A DNA stretch of 64,000 nt, taken from positions 33,173 to 97,172 of the forward strand of contig RCAB01000234.1 of the NCBI GenBank assembly GCA_003640385.1, written 5' to 3'. The notes beneath the pieces are model-generated. The model was given only the letters and a program-made list of their open reading frames with translations. It was not told where the DNA came from and did not search any database. The stretch comes from Setaria digitata. Taxonomy: Eukaryota > Nematoda > Chromadorea > Rhabditida > Setariidae. The position numbers and the translations under genes are program-made. Below, piece after piece: positions 26,719 through 39,400 of the stretch; position 1 is the first letter of the stretch; the number at the start of each line of letters is the position of its first letter.

Positions 26719-26798
26719 ATGTTTTAGAAATACAGCTGCTTTTTCTCCAACAAGATGCTGTTTGCCTAATAGCTCTATTCCATGTATTTCTAAAACAT
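26719..26798. repeat. Perfect 16-nt inverted repeat with flanking direct repeats
   Basis: ATGTTTTAGAAATACA at 26719-26734 is exactly complementary to 26783-26798, with a 48-nt loop. Outside it, AGGTTTTCTCAGT occurs at 26698-26710 and again at 26872-26884. It could be a small non-autonomous element, a hairpin RNA or chance; no transposase or known terminal repeat is seen. Confidence 0.7.
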
Positions 26799-27243
26799 CC
26801 TCTTGTGTAATTCAGTCAATCTTTTTACCAGTTCCTATTTCTCTTGTAGTATTTTACAAGTATGAAAGGTTAGGTTTTCTCAGTTTACAGGAGGTCAGGG
26901 TTTAGAAGCATGCAAAAGGTGCTGTAAGCTTCTTTTAGCGTATTTCGCGACAATAATTATGACAGCTATATTGTGTTGTAATAACATGATATACTTTTTG
27001 TGTTAGTTCTTGTACAAGAGTAGGGTGCAAGAAGAGTGGGTTTGTTTGTGAATAAGGTTAAAATACAAGATTTTTCGGTTTATCATATTAAATTGTATTC
27101 GAAAGATTAAAGAAGAGGGTTTGTGATGTCAATTTGTAATGTCCGATGTGCTAGTGCGCGGATTTTGCATATGTTCTTTATATATTACAAGTTGCAGATC
27201 ATCATTTTAAATTGTATCTTAGGGTATTGATCGCTTTATTATG

Positions 27244-27252
27244 TTGGTTCAG
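27244..27252 (+). other. Predicted spliced-leader acceptor of DCP1
   Basis: TTGGTTCAG ends at 27252, six bases before the ATG at 27259. The CHTF18 start is preceded by the same GGTTCAG arrangement. The use is inferred. Confidence 0.55.
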
Positions 27253-27258
27253 GAGACA

Positions 27259-29832
27259 ATGGGTGATGCTATGCTAGTTAAGAAGAAACCTGTTTCAATC
27301 GATGAGATGAATCTTAAATCCATACAGCGACTGGATCCATGTGCAGTAGCAATCATTGATAAGGTTATTAATCTCTTTTTTTCGCTGTTTGTTCATATTT
27401 TTAACTGTAGTTTGTAGCCATTGCTAAAGAAACCTTACAAGTTCTATTTCGTGAGTCTTATTTTATATGCCACAGTTTTATTGTAATTTCGCCAAGTTAA
27501 GTGGAATTACCAGCCGTTCTATTTTATTTTAGTGCTTTAGTAAAAATTTATAAACAATATAAAGCTCTCGGTCATTCCTAGCAGTACTTCTTTTTGTTGT
27601 TTGTTCCGCTGAGTAAGAGAATTCAGGAGTAACTGATTTTCATTTATAGTCTGTCCATGCAGCGCTGTATCAATTTGATAAATGTAAAACGCAGTGGGTG
27701 AAGACCGCAATTGAGGGGCCATTATTTCTGTATAAACGAGCTGACAAACCGTTACATTCATTAATGATCGCAAATCGTCAGTCACTTGAAGATCACATTG
27801 AACCAATCACGGCTTCATTGCGCTTCTTCCTTGAAGCACCGTACTTGTTCATGAATACACAAGGTTTTTATTAGCAGCGTTTACCCTTCGTGTTTTTCTC
27901 CTATCTTTTATTAAATTCAATCCATCTTCTAGGGGTAACGGTATTGCAGGATGAAATAAAAGTCTTTTTGTATTTTTGTGTGAAAAAAGTACAGACAAAT
28001 TCCAAATATGGACTACGGCAACTTTTGATTCCTATATGGCAGTTTTTTCTCTTTTTTTTTTTTTTTTTTTTGTCAGTTCTACTTTCTCTGTTTGTCTGAC
28101 TTGAGGTTTGTTTGTAGAAGGTGACATCAGAGGTTTTTGGTTCTTTGAAGAAGAGGACTGTTCCCGCTTGTATAAATTGCTTGTCAAGCTTGCTTCCGGA
28201 TCAGATCCGTCGACATCTACTCTCGCTGATTCGGAAAGAATTGCCTCAGCTGGTTTTGAAAATGGATATATCATGCACTCGAGTACTGCTGCTGGGAGAG
28301 GTAAAACATAATATTGCATATGCGGGTGATGTTTTTTGGCTCTTTAAATTAATTTTAAGCAGTAAAGTCATGGTGTTACTTCTTTTATAATGGCATTGTT
28401 GTTTCGATATAATTTGGCGATGTATGTATTCTTTGTTGTGTGACATTTTTGCATTCTTAATTATTATAATGGTTTTTCCTGGGTAACTGTACGCTTAGAA
28501 GACTTGTTTTTTTTCCGGATCTTCTAGTTTTCATAATAAATAGGAAATAATGATCGAAAGGCTGGGGATGAAGATAAACATTCACCTTTCCGTTTCTTAT
28601 TTTTTTTTTTTTTGATTATTCGTCATAGTTTAGAGGGAGATTTGTGTGACTCTTGCTAAAACTTGTTTTTTTTCCCTTTCTCTTGCTCTCTCTTACTCAT
28701 GGTACTATTAAAGATAGTCGCTGTAAAAAGTTGGATGAAATGCCGGCTCTTCTGCAGCAGTTGTTGTCAAAGCAGACAACCACTAAATTGCCGGTTGTAC
28801 CGACTAGAGGTGCTTTGAGTGCTGATCAGATTGAAAGACAGCTTCTTCTTCGAGGTGCTCAGGGCGAAAGTGGCATGATTTTGATGGAAAACAAATCGGT
28901 TACCAAAATGATGGGGTAATTTTTTGATTTAAAGTGCATTTTGAGAGTGATTATCGTTAAAGATCGAGTGTTGCGGGTTGCGAATGATAGTTTTTATTAC
29001 ATACTTTATGGTATTTGTAAATATCTATATTGTTGCATCATTAAGCTTTTTTTTTATCTATGACATTACCTCTAACTTTTTTTTTAGTAAACATGCATCA
29101 ACATCCAAAGAAAGCGGTGGCAATGATACATTATCGAATTTGGTGAATGGCCTGTCACTCTCTGCTGCTAAGACATCTTCCATTTTGAAGGAAGCGGAAA
29201 AAGTAGAAAATATCTTTGAATGTGTAATTTTTTACAATGTAATATTAGTTTGTGGAAACCTGCATATATATATTTCCTTTATATATATATATAAAAGTAT
29301 ATATATATATATATATTTTTTTTTTCAGCAGCAGTCAACGGGCAACATTGAACAAAATGGCATAGCTGAAGATGGTAATTCGCAAGTTGTCTCCCTTACA
29401 AAGGATCAGTTGTTGGTAGCCCTGAAACATTTGTTAAAGGTTTGTTACATTACTCGATACCGTTCAGTCCTGTTAGAAATGAGTGATTCGAGAAAGAAGC
29501 AGTTTCATCATCATAACAAATGAAGTCATGTTAAATGTAGCATGAAGTCACGAGTACTGATTGGTTTTTAATGCTGTTTTAAATGTACTGCAGTTGCACT
29601 TGGAATGGAGTGGTATCTGTGAACATATTAGAGAAAATAGCGATTAATTATCAACATACAAATCATTCGACGTTTGAGCTATTGTTGATGATGTAAAAAG
29701 AAGCCCTTGCACTGAAATTAATAAAGTTTACTAAGCTGCAGTCTTTCTTTTTTTTAGGACGATGGCTTTGTGACACGACTGCATCGTGCATATTTGGAAA
29801 GTATCAATACGCGATTGGGATTGCGTGATTAA
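27259..29832 (+). CDS. dcap-1: DCP1: mRNA-decapping enzyme activator subunit
   Basis: Orthologue of Dcp1 (C. elegans dcap-1), the EVH1-like cofactor that activates Dcp2 to remove the 5' cap of mRNAs in P-bodies. Exons read as 27259-27363, 27650-27863, 28118-28300, 28714-28915, 29088-29223 (or ending 29202), 29329-29439 and 29758-29832. All are phase-consistent and give about 334-341 residues. Seen: MNLKSIQRLDPCAVAIID, AALYQFDKCKTQWVKTAIEG, GPLFLYKRADKPLHSLMIAN and GFWFFEEEDCSRLYKLL, which are the conserved EVH1-like core. The C-terminus, LTKDQLLVALKHLL joined to DDGFVTRLHRAYLESI, is the helical trimerisation domain. The linker is short and low in complexity compared with vertebrate DCP1A. The start follows a trans-splice-like acceptor, and the ATG at 27244 lies upstream of it. 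The intron before exon 6 is stop-free and a multiple of three (see findings). Confidence 0.95.
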
Positions 29833-31002
29833 GGCTTTAGCGTGATGCGATTCTTACGGATGTATTTATGGACTAGTGGCCTGGAAATATAATTTTGTGT
29901 TTTAAACATTATGCTTGTGCTGCACTACTGCATAGTAGTTTTAACGTCAGTACATTACCTAAAGAAGATTCTTTTATTTCGTTTTATTGCATCACTGTAT
30001 ATTAATAGCTGTTTTATGGGTTTTTGCCGTTTTTTATTTTTATTTTATCTTTTTTTTTTTTTTTTTTTTTTGAACCGTTTCTGTGGAATATTTTTTATAT
30101 GAACTTGAGAAGATGCGGTAATAGGGATTTATGGTATGTTTGCGCTGGTTCTGGTTTCCTGTTTTATATGATGTGTATTTTATTGCACTTCCATTTCAGG
30201 ATTACTAATAGAATGCAAGGAGTTTTCTAGCTTTTACGTAGTGTTTCAGGAGTGATGTAGCATTCTTACATATTAATATTGCTGCATATGTGTTTTAGTA
30301 AAATATCGCTAGATGTAAATGTGAGCTTTTTGCTAGATCAAAGTCGAAGCTGCAATCTAGGAGAGTGTTATCAACGGTGCAACCTACGTTTGCATTAATA
30401 ACTTGAAATTGTAAGTTAGGGCGACATTTTTGAAGATCCACTGGATGAAGATTCACTTTGTTTTGTGTTGTCTTCGATAATTCTTGAACTTCATTACCTA
30501 CACAGCTGCTGTGAATGTGTCTTTTTTATCCATTCCAGAAATCCTAGGAAGTGGTGTATTGCTTGTTTTATTTTCTGGGTTTCGTTGTCTGGACACTTCC
30601 GTTGTTGGAAAAAGCATCGAGTTTTAGAAGCAGAAATAAAAGATTTGCTTTTTATATTTTTCTTACAGCCGAGGTGATATCTTCTGGGAAAGAGTAGTAT
30701 AACTTATCTTCCATTTCACATTGAATTTTTAAACACCACTATCTTCACGAAACATTGCTGGCCTACTGAAGACGTACATTGTATCCATGAGCATACTGTT
30801 GTGTCGTCCTTCAGACATTCATTAATATGAAGCATCCGCCTTACAGATAAATTTGACCGTTATCAGATTCTAGGATGCACATTAAGTAAGAAAGCCAAGC
30901 TTCGCAGTGAACAAGTTTTGTGGAAATGCTAAACCACTGCATGATACATGGAAGAGACGACCAGATTAAAAAGTGTTATTATCTTAGACGCAACTGTAAT
31001 TC
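29833..31002. other. Convergent intergenic region between DCP1 and TIMM21
   Basis: About 1.2 kb downstream of both genes. It holds a T-rich tract at 30050-30071 and short open frames (29911-30102, 30465-30677) with no similarity I recognise. It is probably 3' UTR and spacer. Confidence 0.5.
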
Positions 31003-32009
31003 TCAGCGATTATCTATTAGAATGACACTTTCTGGAACAAGATCAGAGGATGAAACAATGAGAAAGCGCCACTCCCAGTTTCCGTTACTCTTTTCCATTT
31101 CTCCTGTTGCAACACCTTCACGTCGACTGCCTTTCACGTTAAACATCACACGTGTCCTATCATTTCCATCCTATAACATATGAATAGATAATAAATAGAT
31201 GGACCTGAAGATAACTGCGAAAATTCAAATTTCAAAAAATCCTACTTTTTTATAAATATGATGTACAACTTGCTTCATTCGTCCACGTCCTTCCACATAT
31301 CCCATAATTGAGTCACCTAATAATCTATGACATTCTGGATCTTTTTTGATTAAAAGTAATGCTTTTGAAAACACTGTTTGCGGTGCTCCAGGTGCGAGCA
31401 TTTCTTCATAAAGTAAGTATGCCATACCGCCCATTACAGTCACTGATACCACATACGCCATGTACAGATACGCATTGGTGGCCTTTTCCTTCACTGAAAT
31501 CCGAAAACAAAATCTACAAATTCTTGTTACTTTCTTATAATGTTTCAATTTAGTTTGTTAAGAAAATGAATGAACTCTCTTTCACTATAAATATCTAATC
31601 ATGATTACGACAAATCTCTACAGCTTGATAAGTGGGAAGTACTCCGAGATATATCTCTACTACTTCACGAAAGAATGTCATCTATATTCCTGTTAATCGT
31701 TATAAAGAGCCATTAAGAGATAAGTTATATCCAAATAAGCTAATTTTAATACAAGACCGGTAAGAAACAATCAGAAGATGAAAATTCCTACACTTCCTGC
31801 ATACCCTTTTGCGCTGTAGTTTGAGGTTCTTTCAACAGAACTTTTTCCAGAATTGACTTATTTTGTTCCATCATTTCTTTATTGCTTACTGACTCCACAT
31901 TTCTCATCATTCTTGTAATTGGAATAAAATGACGTCGTAGGAGGGATGAGCGCGGACAATGAATAACCCGTTCAATTGCAATAAAACCAAAACTACTCCG
32001 TAGCAACAT
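31003..32009 (-). CDS. TIMM21: TIMM21: TIM23-complex subunit Tim21, mitochondrial inner membrane
   Basis: Homologue of Tim21, the inner-membrane subunit that links the TIM23 presequence translocase to TOM and to respiratory-chain assembly. A three-exon model (31792-32009, 31246-31513, 31003-31170) gives about 217 residues in phase. The N-terminus MLLRSSFGFIAIERVIHC continues with PRSSLLRRHFIPITRMMRN, which is Arg-rich and nearly acid-free, as expected for a matrix-targeting presequence. One membrane segment follows (YMAYVVSVTVMGGMAYLLY). The intermembrane-space domain has the family pattern SKALLLIKKDPECHRLLGDSIMGY and ends near VMFNVKGSRREGVATGE and NWEWRFLIVSSS. The junction of exons 1 and 2 has two possible phasings; I prefer the one using donor GTAGGA. 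The ATG at 32009 follows a GTTTTCAG acceptor. Nearest same-strand upstream gene: HUWE1, 1.4 kb away. Confidence 0.88.
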
Positions 32010-33431
32010 AGTTGATAACCTGAAAACTTCCCACATTTCCACATGCTTGTTAAGCTACCATACTAGTTAGTAATCACCATATCAATTTGTGTGGATTTTG
32101 CAAACAAAAATGTAAGTTTAGGCATAAAACTACTACTACCTTTTAATATCTCGGGAAATACTATTACAAGTATGCAGAGAACAGAAGAATCGTTACAATT
32201 TGTTCCAAAACCATTAAGTACCGAAGAAAAATGGACATCAAGCAATCCGAAGTCTTACGTAAACCTGTCCCCAAATATGGGTGATTTCTGCTAAGTGTAA
32301 CAATCCGATAATTCAAATGATGAAATAACAAGAAATTCTTTGTTCACATCTTCCCGAAATCAGTACCGAGAAAATCTGATCCTCATCGTTTAGAAGCACC
32401 ATCCATGACTCCCGCAAACTTAGGAGCTTAAACAATGCAAACCATTTTCCACTCAACACAAAGAGAGAATCAAAACAACATTGCTACAGCATCGGAAGAC
32501 GTAAGAGGGTGTTGAAATAAGAAATCCACATGAATCGGCAGCTGTCTAGGATAAGCATAACCACAGTTTAGAACTATTTCCTTTATATTTTTCGTTTTAA
32601 ATGATCCACGTGAAAAAATACAGCTTCCTTTAGACGTACATTAACATTACTTCTCAAGAATACATAGCGTAAAACTTGTCAAGAGCAATTATAAACACCA
32701 AGGCATATGCTCGAAACAAAGAACGATTCAGTCCATTTAACATTATTCTTTCGATTACAAATCCAGAACATCGGTACCATTGTCTGATTACACATCCGGA
32801 AACTCATCAGTTACATCATTGCCCCTAAATTGACTGTAAATACAGGAAAGAAAACCACAAATGAATTAAAAAGAACATACATTCAATTATGCACATACAT
32901 TTGGAGTGGTTTAAAAAAAAGGCACCAACATTCAGGCTCTTTTGACCACCACTCTAAACGAGGTATATACAATCCGGAATTCATACAAACGCACATACAG
33001 ATACAAAGTGGATTAGGCAATGAAATCCCTTGTTCAGCGTCAGAAACAACTTACGTACAATGAGAAAACTAAGTGCATAAAATCAGCATAATGTTGGGAA
33101 AGTGGGCCTATAACAAACGCACAACATATAGCCATGAAAAACCACTATTCAAGACGAACAGCACGAATTTAGCCTGAAGTAAAGAGCGATATATGGAAAA
33201 AAAGTGATCGTATAGCAATTAATATATTCATAATTGATAATTCTACCATTCCCACATATTTGCTTCTATTTAAAAAAAGAGAAAAAAAATACCCAAGAAT
33301 GTCTCAAAAGAACACCATTTTCAAGTAAACGTTTATGGATTGCGAATTCAGACAACAGTGGCCATAGTAGAAAGACATCATACAATGAGGAAGATACACA
33401 TCTTTACTAAAATGGTAATCCAGTTATCTTT
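32010..33431. other. Spacer between HUWE1 stop and TIMM21 start
   Basis: About 1.4 kb on the common minus-strand path of HUWE1 and TIMM21. The open frames at 32091-32294, 32830-33063 and 33340-33528 are on the opposite strand and match nothing I recognise. The sequence probably includes the HUWE1 3' UTR and the TIMM21 outron or promoter. Confidence 0.5.
32020..32027 (-). other. Predicted spliced-leader acceptor of TIMM21
   Basis: On the coding strand GTTTTCAG is followed by ten bases and the ATG at 32009. No cis-spliced 5' exon is apparent. Which spliced leader would be used cannot be told from genomic sequence. Confidence 0.55.
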
Positions 33432-36400
33432 TCAAGCGAAACCAAATCCTTCGGTACATTCACGTACGGCTAGCAGCAACATATCCCGAAGCTTGTCGTA
33501 TGTTTCATACTGCGGAAGATCCAACTGATTGAAGCTGTAACAATTATTAAATAAAAATAAATGATGAAAGAAGGAAAATTTTTAAATATTCCAAATCAGT
33601 AAAAGAAATGAAAATACCATGTATGTGCTGTTGGTAGTCGATCTGAAGATCGAGAATCCAAATGAATGGAAAATTTTTGAGTACCATTCATACCCTCCAG
33701 TGCAGCGAAACCTTGTAGGGGAACCTTGCTCGTACCAGTAACGAACTGTAAAAATTTCGCGCGATCTTCCTGTTCGAACGAACGCAATGCTTTCCAAAAC
33801 CACTGTATCTGCAATAATACAACAAATACATAAATTATATTAATAATAGTCATTTCTACACATAATTCTTTAGTTATTCTGATCAAATACTGTCACTTAT
33901 AAACCATTTTTAATTTTTCGATGATTACTCATAACACCTTAACCTCATTTGTTAGCAACAGAATAGTTTGCATAATATTCTTTCTTCAACTGATTACTCG
34001 CATCGGATAAATCTGAAAATTCAAGAAAAAGAAATTAGAATAAATGACCTGAGGTGAGGATTTGGTGTATGTCTTATACTCAGTATTGGCATAGAGATCA
34101 TCGATGTCAACATTTGGAAGCCCACTTATTAACAATTCTAACTCCTGTTCATTGAAAATTGATATCAGATGCTTCGGGATTATTTCATAGAAGCCCTCCA
34201 AGAATGCTTTCAACTGTTTATTGATCGAGCCTAGAAAGAAGTGTATCATAATACAGCAAGCAGTTAAAATGTTTCATTTACTTGCATTACCCGGACATAC
34301 ACTGCCAGAAAAAGCATTGAAGTTATGAAGAAGAGAATCAGTAATTATAAAACGAACCGGTCATTTTCATTTGACAAACAAGCTTCACATATTCTTCTTT
34401 ATTTTCATCAGTAACCACAATGGATGATCCATTTTCCTTCAGCATACGCATTTTCCTAACTCCAAATTCCTCAACTTCCAGGCTAAACGTAAGTTCAGTA
34501 CCCAGCTCCTCGATTGGATTATTAAGTAAGAATTCCAGCGACTTGTAGAAACTGGGATCCTGAAATGCAACAAAAAGCAATATTTTTGTCCAACGGACTT
34601 TAATCATTTCAAAATTCTCTTGAATTTGGTCCTATACAGCCTCATAGCACGCCACTCCAGCTATGTCTCCTTTTTCTCTACTTTTAATCACAACATCGCC
34701 AGTTTACTATTTTGTACAGACATATTTTGCAAAAGTACAGACACCTACCTTCCTCTTGCTTTAATCAAAAAATAAAACTACCTCGGATTCTAAATCCTGT
34801 GCTCGAACACGGACACTCAAAATGTGTTTGTAAAAGGCTCGAGTGAAATAACATTCCAAGAGTTTGTTCTCATATATCGCCTTTGCTATTATTCTTCCAA
34901 CAAACTAAAAGAAGGTCACTCAACGATTCACAGAAATGAACAAACCGAATACAAAAGAAAATAATAATTCAAAAATGCAAATTTGAAGAGAGGAAAAGAG
35001 TTCTCAAAGTTGTACTTAACAAAAGTGAAAATGAATGCGATGAATGCAGTAAAACCTTGAAATATTCCAAATGTTCTGGATTAATATAGGATGTTTTATT
35101 AATCATGTATGTTACGCGATCCCCTGGGGAAGTAATAAAAAGTGCATAATTGGGATTGAAGATTTCTCGTGTGATAATGGAAAACCATTCACGCAATAAT
35201 CCACCAGCATCTTGGCCTTCCTCACCCTCGAAGATGATGTAAAATCTTGCTTTCCATTCAGGACCACGTAATCTGAACAATTCCCGAAAACTATCGCTGA
35301 ACAAGTGACTACGACGAACCCGTACTGCTACATCCTCACCTCTGTAACAAACAGTTGTAAGAAAATCTACTCGAACCTATGTGTAAAGTGTATATTAAAT
35401 TATATGCGCACATGATATCACGAATGGAATATTGATGTTATGTAACATGAACTGAACCACGCACCTAACACGTTCATCGATTTTCTGCATTTGTTTCCGA
35501 AAATAGATACGCTTTACGTCAAAGTCCAGTAATTTTGGCATTTGAGTTAGTACTGCGAATGGACCATCCGTCAAACTACCACTATTTTGTCTCAGAACCT
35601 GATTTAACATATTACGGTGTTTCTCTGAAAATAATCCAGCAGCAAATACTTTGACACATACAAGAAAGAATGAGTGTAAAACTCTAACAACTATTTGTTA
35701 GGATTTTCAGAAGATTCAAAAGAATTCATTTCGTGATTCTATTTAAAGAAACAAAAAGAGTAACTGCTATAATCGAACTTCAGAACCCGAATCCTTTGAG
35801 TTAACACTGACACCATATATACATATGAACAAACATAACAGACCTGCGAAATGAAGAACTTTTTGCGCATCAGGATGCTCCTGTAACTTGCTCGCATCAG
35901 TAAAAGACAATTCCGACCCATATACAAGGAAAAATGCTTCAGCACTTGGCTGAAGAGCCAACGCCGCATGCGCATCTGCATTTGTAAGGCGTTTTAAACA
36001 TCTTGATACCAAATCCCACAACGGCTCTAATGTACTCAATAATACGCTCATTCTTTCTTCTCTCTAAAATATCCAGAATAAAACAAAGTAATACACTACC
36101 ATAAAAAAAGATAAATGAGAGATCAACCGTTCAAAATGTGAACTGTGTTAGATTACACAAAAAGAACGCCAAGAAAAATCCCAGACTTGAATCGGAAGAC
36201 ATTGGATTTTGAGACTCATCACTTCAGAATGTATGTCACACTGGGGGAAATGAACTAGGTAAAAATATAAAACTAGATTTCCAGTTCTACCTCGAGCATT
36301 TTTTTCCGCTCATTTTCCTCCAATGCCCTTTGGCTATCATCTTCATTTTCGTCATCACCTAAAGTGTCAACGCTCACGTCAACCTCAACACATCTTTCAT

Positions 36401-39400
36401 GCGATATCAGAACTTCTCGTATTTTGAAAATTGTCTGTAGCGTTCTCAAAAATACATTCTGGATGCCATTTTTATCAGTAAGCGCTCTCATCGCCGGTAA
36501 CTGCAATTCATAACAGCCTGATGCATTCATTACTGCCCGCGAATTCAGTATTCCATTAATTACAATCACTGATTCGTCGTAACTGCAAAGAAACAAATTC
36601 ATCCCCTAAATACTGAAAATGTATATTGAAAATAAACTACAGATCACGACTGTTAATAATAAAATATCTAACCACGAAAAAATTCATAAAAATTTTGCAC
36701 ACACGCACTTTCCAAGATTCGTTCAATGAATAAATAGCTTATCAATTTCATGCTGATATGCTGATTTACACAGGATATGAGCCTAACCGATTAACTGCAA
36801 CTTTCGAGCCCGATGGTTGTTGCTCGGGAAATGAGGATGGGCTTCCCTCGACAGGTAGTTCTTTGAGTTCTTCCTCAAGCCTCTCAATGTGAGGCAGAAG
36901 TCTAGCTCCTAAACGTTCCGCAGCGTTTATAAGAAGAGACATTATGAAGGACTTTCCGGATGGCGTAAGAGCGCGGATTAATTCCAATAGCAAGGTTCGT
37001 CCATCTGCTAAACCTTCTTCTGAGCATTCACCTTCTGTCAGTGCCTTAAAATTAGAATTGACATGGAACGCTTTACATTATTTGAGGTGGGAACAACAAA
37101 AAAAAAAAAAAATCGTCGAAACAAACCAAAACAATATATTCCAGTTGCTGAGTAAGTGGAGGTTTCTCCGATGTCGAGTCAAGTGACATTTTTGTGACAG
37201 TATCATCAGGCAAAATTTGGACGATCTGAAAAGGCTAGACATTGAAAATTCCATATGCAAACTGCGTTTGAAGTTCAAGGAATCGATTAAACTGAACTAT
37301 TCCATCACTACTGCAAAATGATGACAATCAAATGACTAACCGTACATATAAGGCGAAGTAACTTATCCTGCAATATCGATGAAGAGGCAATGACCGGACG
37401 TTTGATATGCTCCATCAGTACACCAATAGCACTGTCCTCAAGTGATAAAGCAGCCATGCTTGCATTAACACCACCTGGTCCCAAGGCTGTTTCTAGTAAT
37501 GAGCCATGCCGATGGGTAGTGCGGGATGACATATCGGCTTTCGAAAGGCTAAGATATTGACATGTTAAGAAAACAGTTCATATTTTTTAAATTCGTCCAA
37601 AATGCTTCAATATAATTCTGCTGAAGGTACCATGATCTTCATGAATCAGCGTAATCGAAAAAACTTCAACTATATTTCCACATTCGAAAATACATTAAGG
37701 AAGCACAAATCAAAGGACTAAATTTAGTCCAACATCAGAAATGAAACACTATTTATTTTTGTGAAAACCAATTATTACAACAGAAGTTAACGCTTACCTA
37801 TGAACGATAGCCCAAAATTGCGAAAATGGTGGTGTGTGCAATTCAGACATGGGAAATGAATCCGATACACGTAGTTTAGCAGGAAGAAAATGACCCGGGT
37901 AAGTTTTCGCAAGACTGATTAATGTTTCTAACACAAGACGACTGACCGTTGCCAGGATTGCCGGATGTAAAGCAACTGCAAATGGAACGTACTAATAATC
38001 TTGCAAGGGTCTTAAATAGACTGAGGAAATCAAGAATACAAGAACAGTTATTTATTCCATATTCATATATATTTTCTAGCATGTATGAAACTTTTACCGA
38101 TATGAGTACTCTTGAAGAATTTGACCGCCTGTTCATGTTGTCCAATACCACTATGTACACATATCTGATCTAACCAACCAGACACTGTACCCGCAAAATC
38201 TTCGTACTGAACGGCGTCTTCGTCTACTTTATCAAGCAGAGCAATTAGGCACCAGATTACAAAATCGCATGTTACATTTTGTGCGCAAATGCTTTTGATG
38301 AGCTTCTGAAATGAGTAAATGAACGCCTTTCTCACGTCTGCTGGCATTTTGTGAATTTCCATTGAAGTATTACTCAACTACTTTTGATAAGAAACTTGAA
38401 TGCTAGTTGATGCAACAAGGCGAATCTGTCGAACAGTAATAACAATAGATGGAGACCTGTAGACGCTGCGTATTAAGACGAACTGGATCAATAAAGAACA
38501 GAAGCAACAGTGTGACAATTCCATCCCGATCTAACAATTGGATAGCATTTTTTGAAGCAAGCGTAATAACTCCAGCAAGCGCACCTATAGGAGTGCTTAC
38601 AGGACTCATTATAGTAAGCGAACGGTCATTTGTAGGACGAAAGCGTTGTGTTGGTGCTAGCATACGAGCAAACCGCATAACCTGCTGGAATAACGGTAAT
38701 AAATTTCAGCAAAAATAAAAGATCCAACTTAAAGGTTTCCAAAATCGACAAATAAATTAAACATAAAATAATACTTGTGCTTCATAAGACGCTCGTAAAC
38801 GTCGTGCCTCAGCTGCAACATTCTGGGGTAGGACCTGCAAAACTGTGTCATCCGCATCAGCGAGCACTTGTGCCCGTAAAGTTGGTGGAAGCGATTCAAT
38901 TAATGCCGCTGCATCATCTGCACCAACTGGGGCGTCTAAAATGAAAAGCAACAAAAAAGACGTCTGCTTTAGTTAGCATCATTGCTTCAAAAGAGAAAAA
39001 GAACAAGCCTGCCGGTGGTGGATTGTTACTCTCCGTCCTTTCCTGAGCTAATCGAACAGTCCTCTCATGCTGTGCTAAGATTTCTTCCTGCAAGTCAGGT
39101 GGAAGCGCGTTTAGGAATTCTTGATCAAGCGGTTCAACTACAGGAACACCACTTTCGCCATCTGTCTGACCAGCTGCTTCTAGATTTGCAGAGGTCTGTA
39201 TCAAACGTTGTGAGCGCTGCTGTCGCATATGGTCTCTAATTACTTCCATACGTATATCCTCTGGCAATGCTGCCAAAAACGCAGGATCTACACCTTCAGG
39301 AATCTCAATATCTGGAAATGAATTTTCTGAACAATGTAACGAACTTTATAAAACGCACTGCTCCATTACACACACACAAAAAAAAAAATTATTCCTTTAC

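Larger units (their letters stand above)
24801..27258. other. Divergent intergenic region between DRP-1 and DCP1
   Basis: About 2.4 kb that should contain both promoters. It includes a possible extra DRP-1 exon at 25164-25347, a locally GC-rich patch at about 26069-26215, and an inverted-repeat cassette at 26698-26884. An 83-codon plus-strand open frame (26654-26905) covers that cassette. It starts upstream of a TTTGCAG acceptor and matches no family I know, so I do not call it a gene. Confidence 0.5.

Noticed and set aside
26654..26905. 83-codon plus-strand frame between DRP-1 and DCP1
   Set aside because: It overlaps the inverted-repeat cassette, has no family similarity I know, and shows no phase-consistent splice to DCP1, whose start is explained by its own acceptor.
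29281..29320. Ile/Tyr-rich peptide inside a long DCP1 frame
   Set aside because: It is encoded by TA repeats between a GTAATT donor and a poly(T)-CAG acceptor, so it is most simply an intron rather than protein; the retention possibility is listed as a finding.
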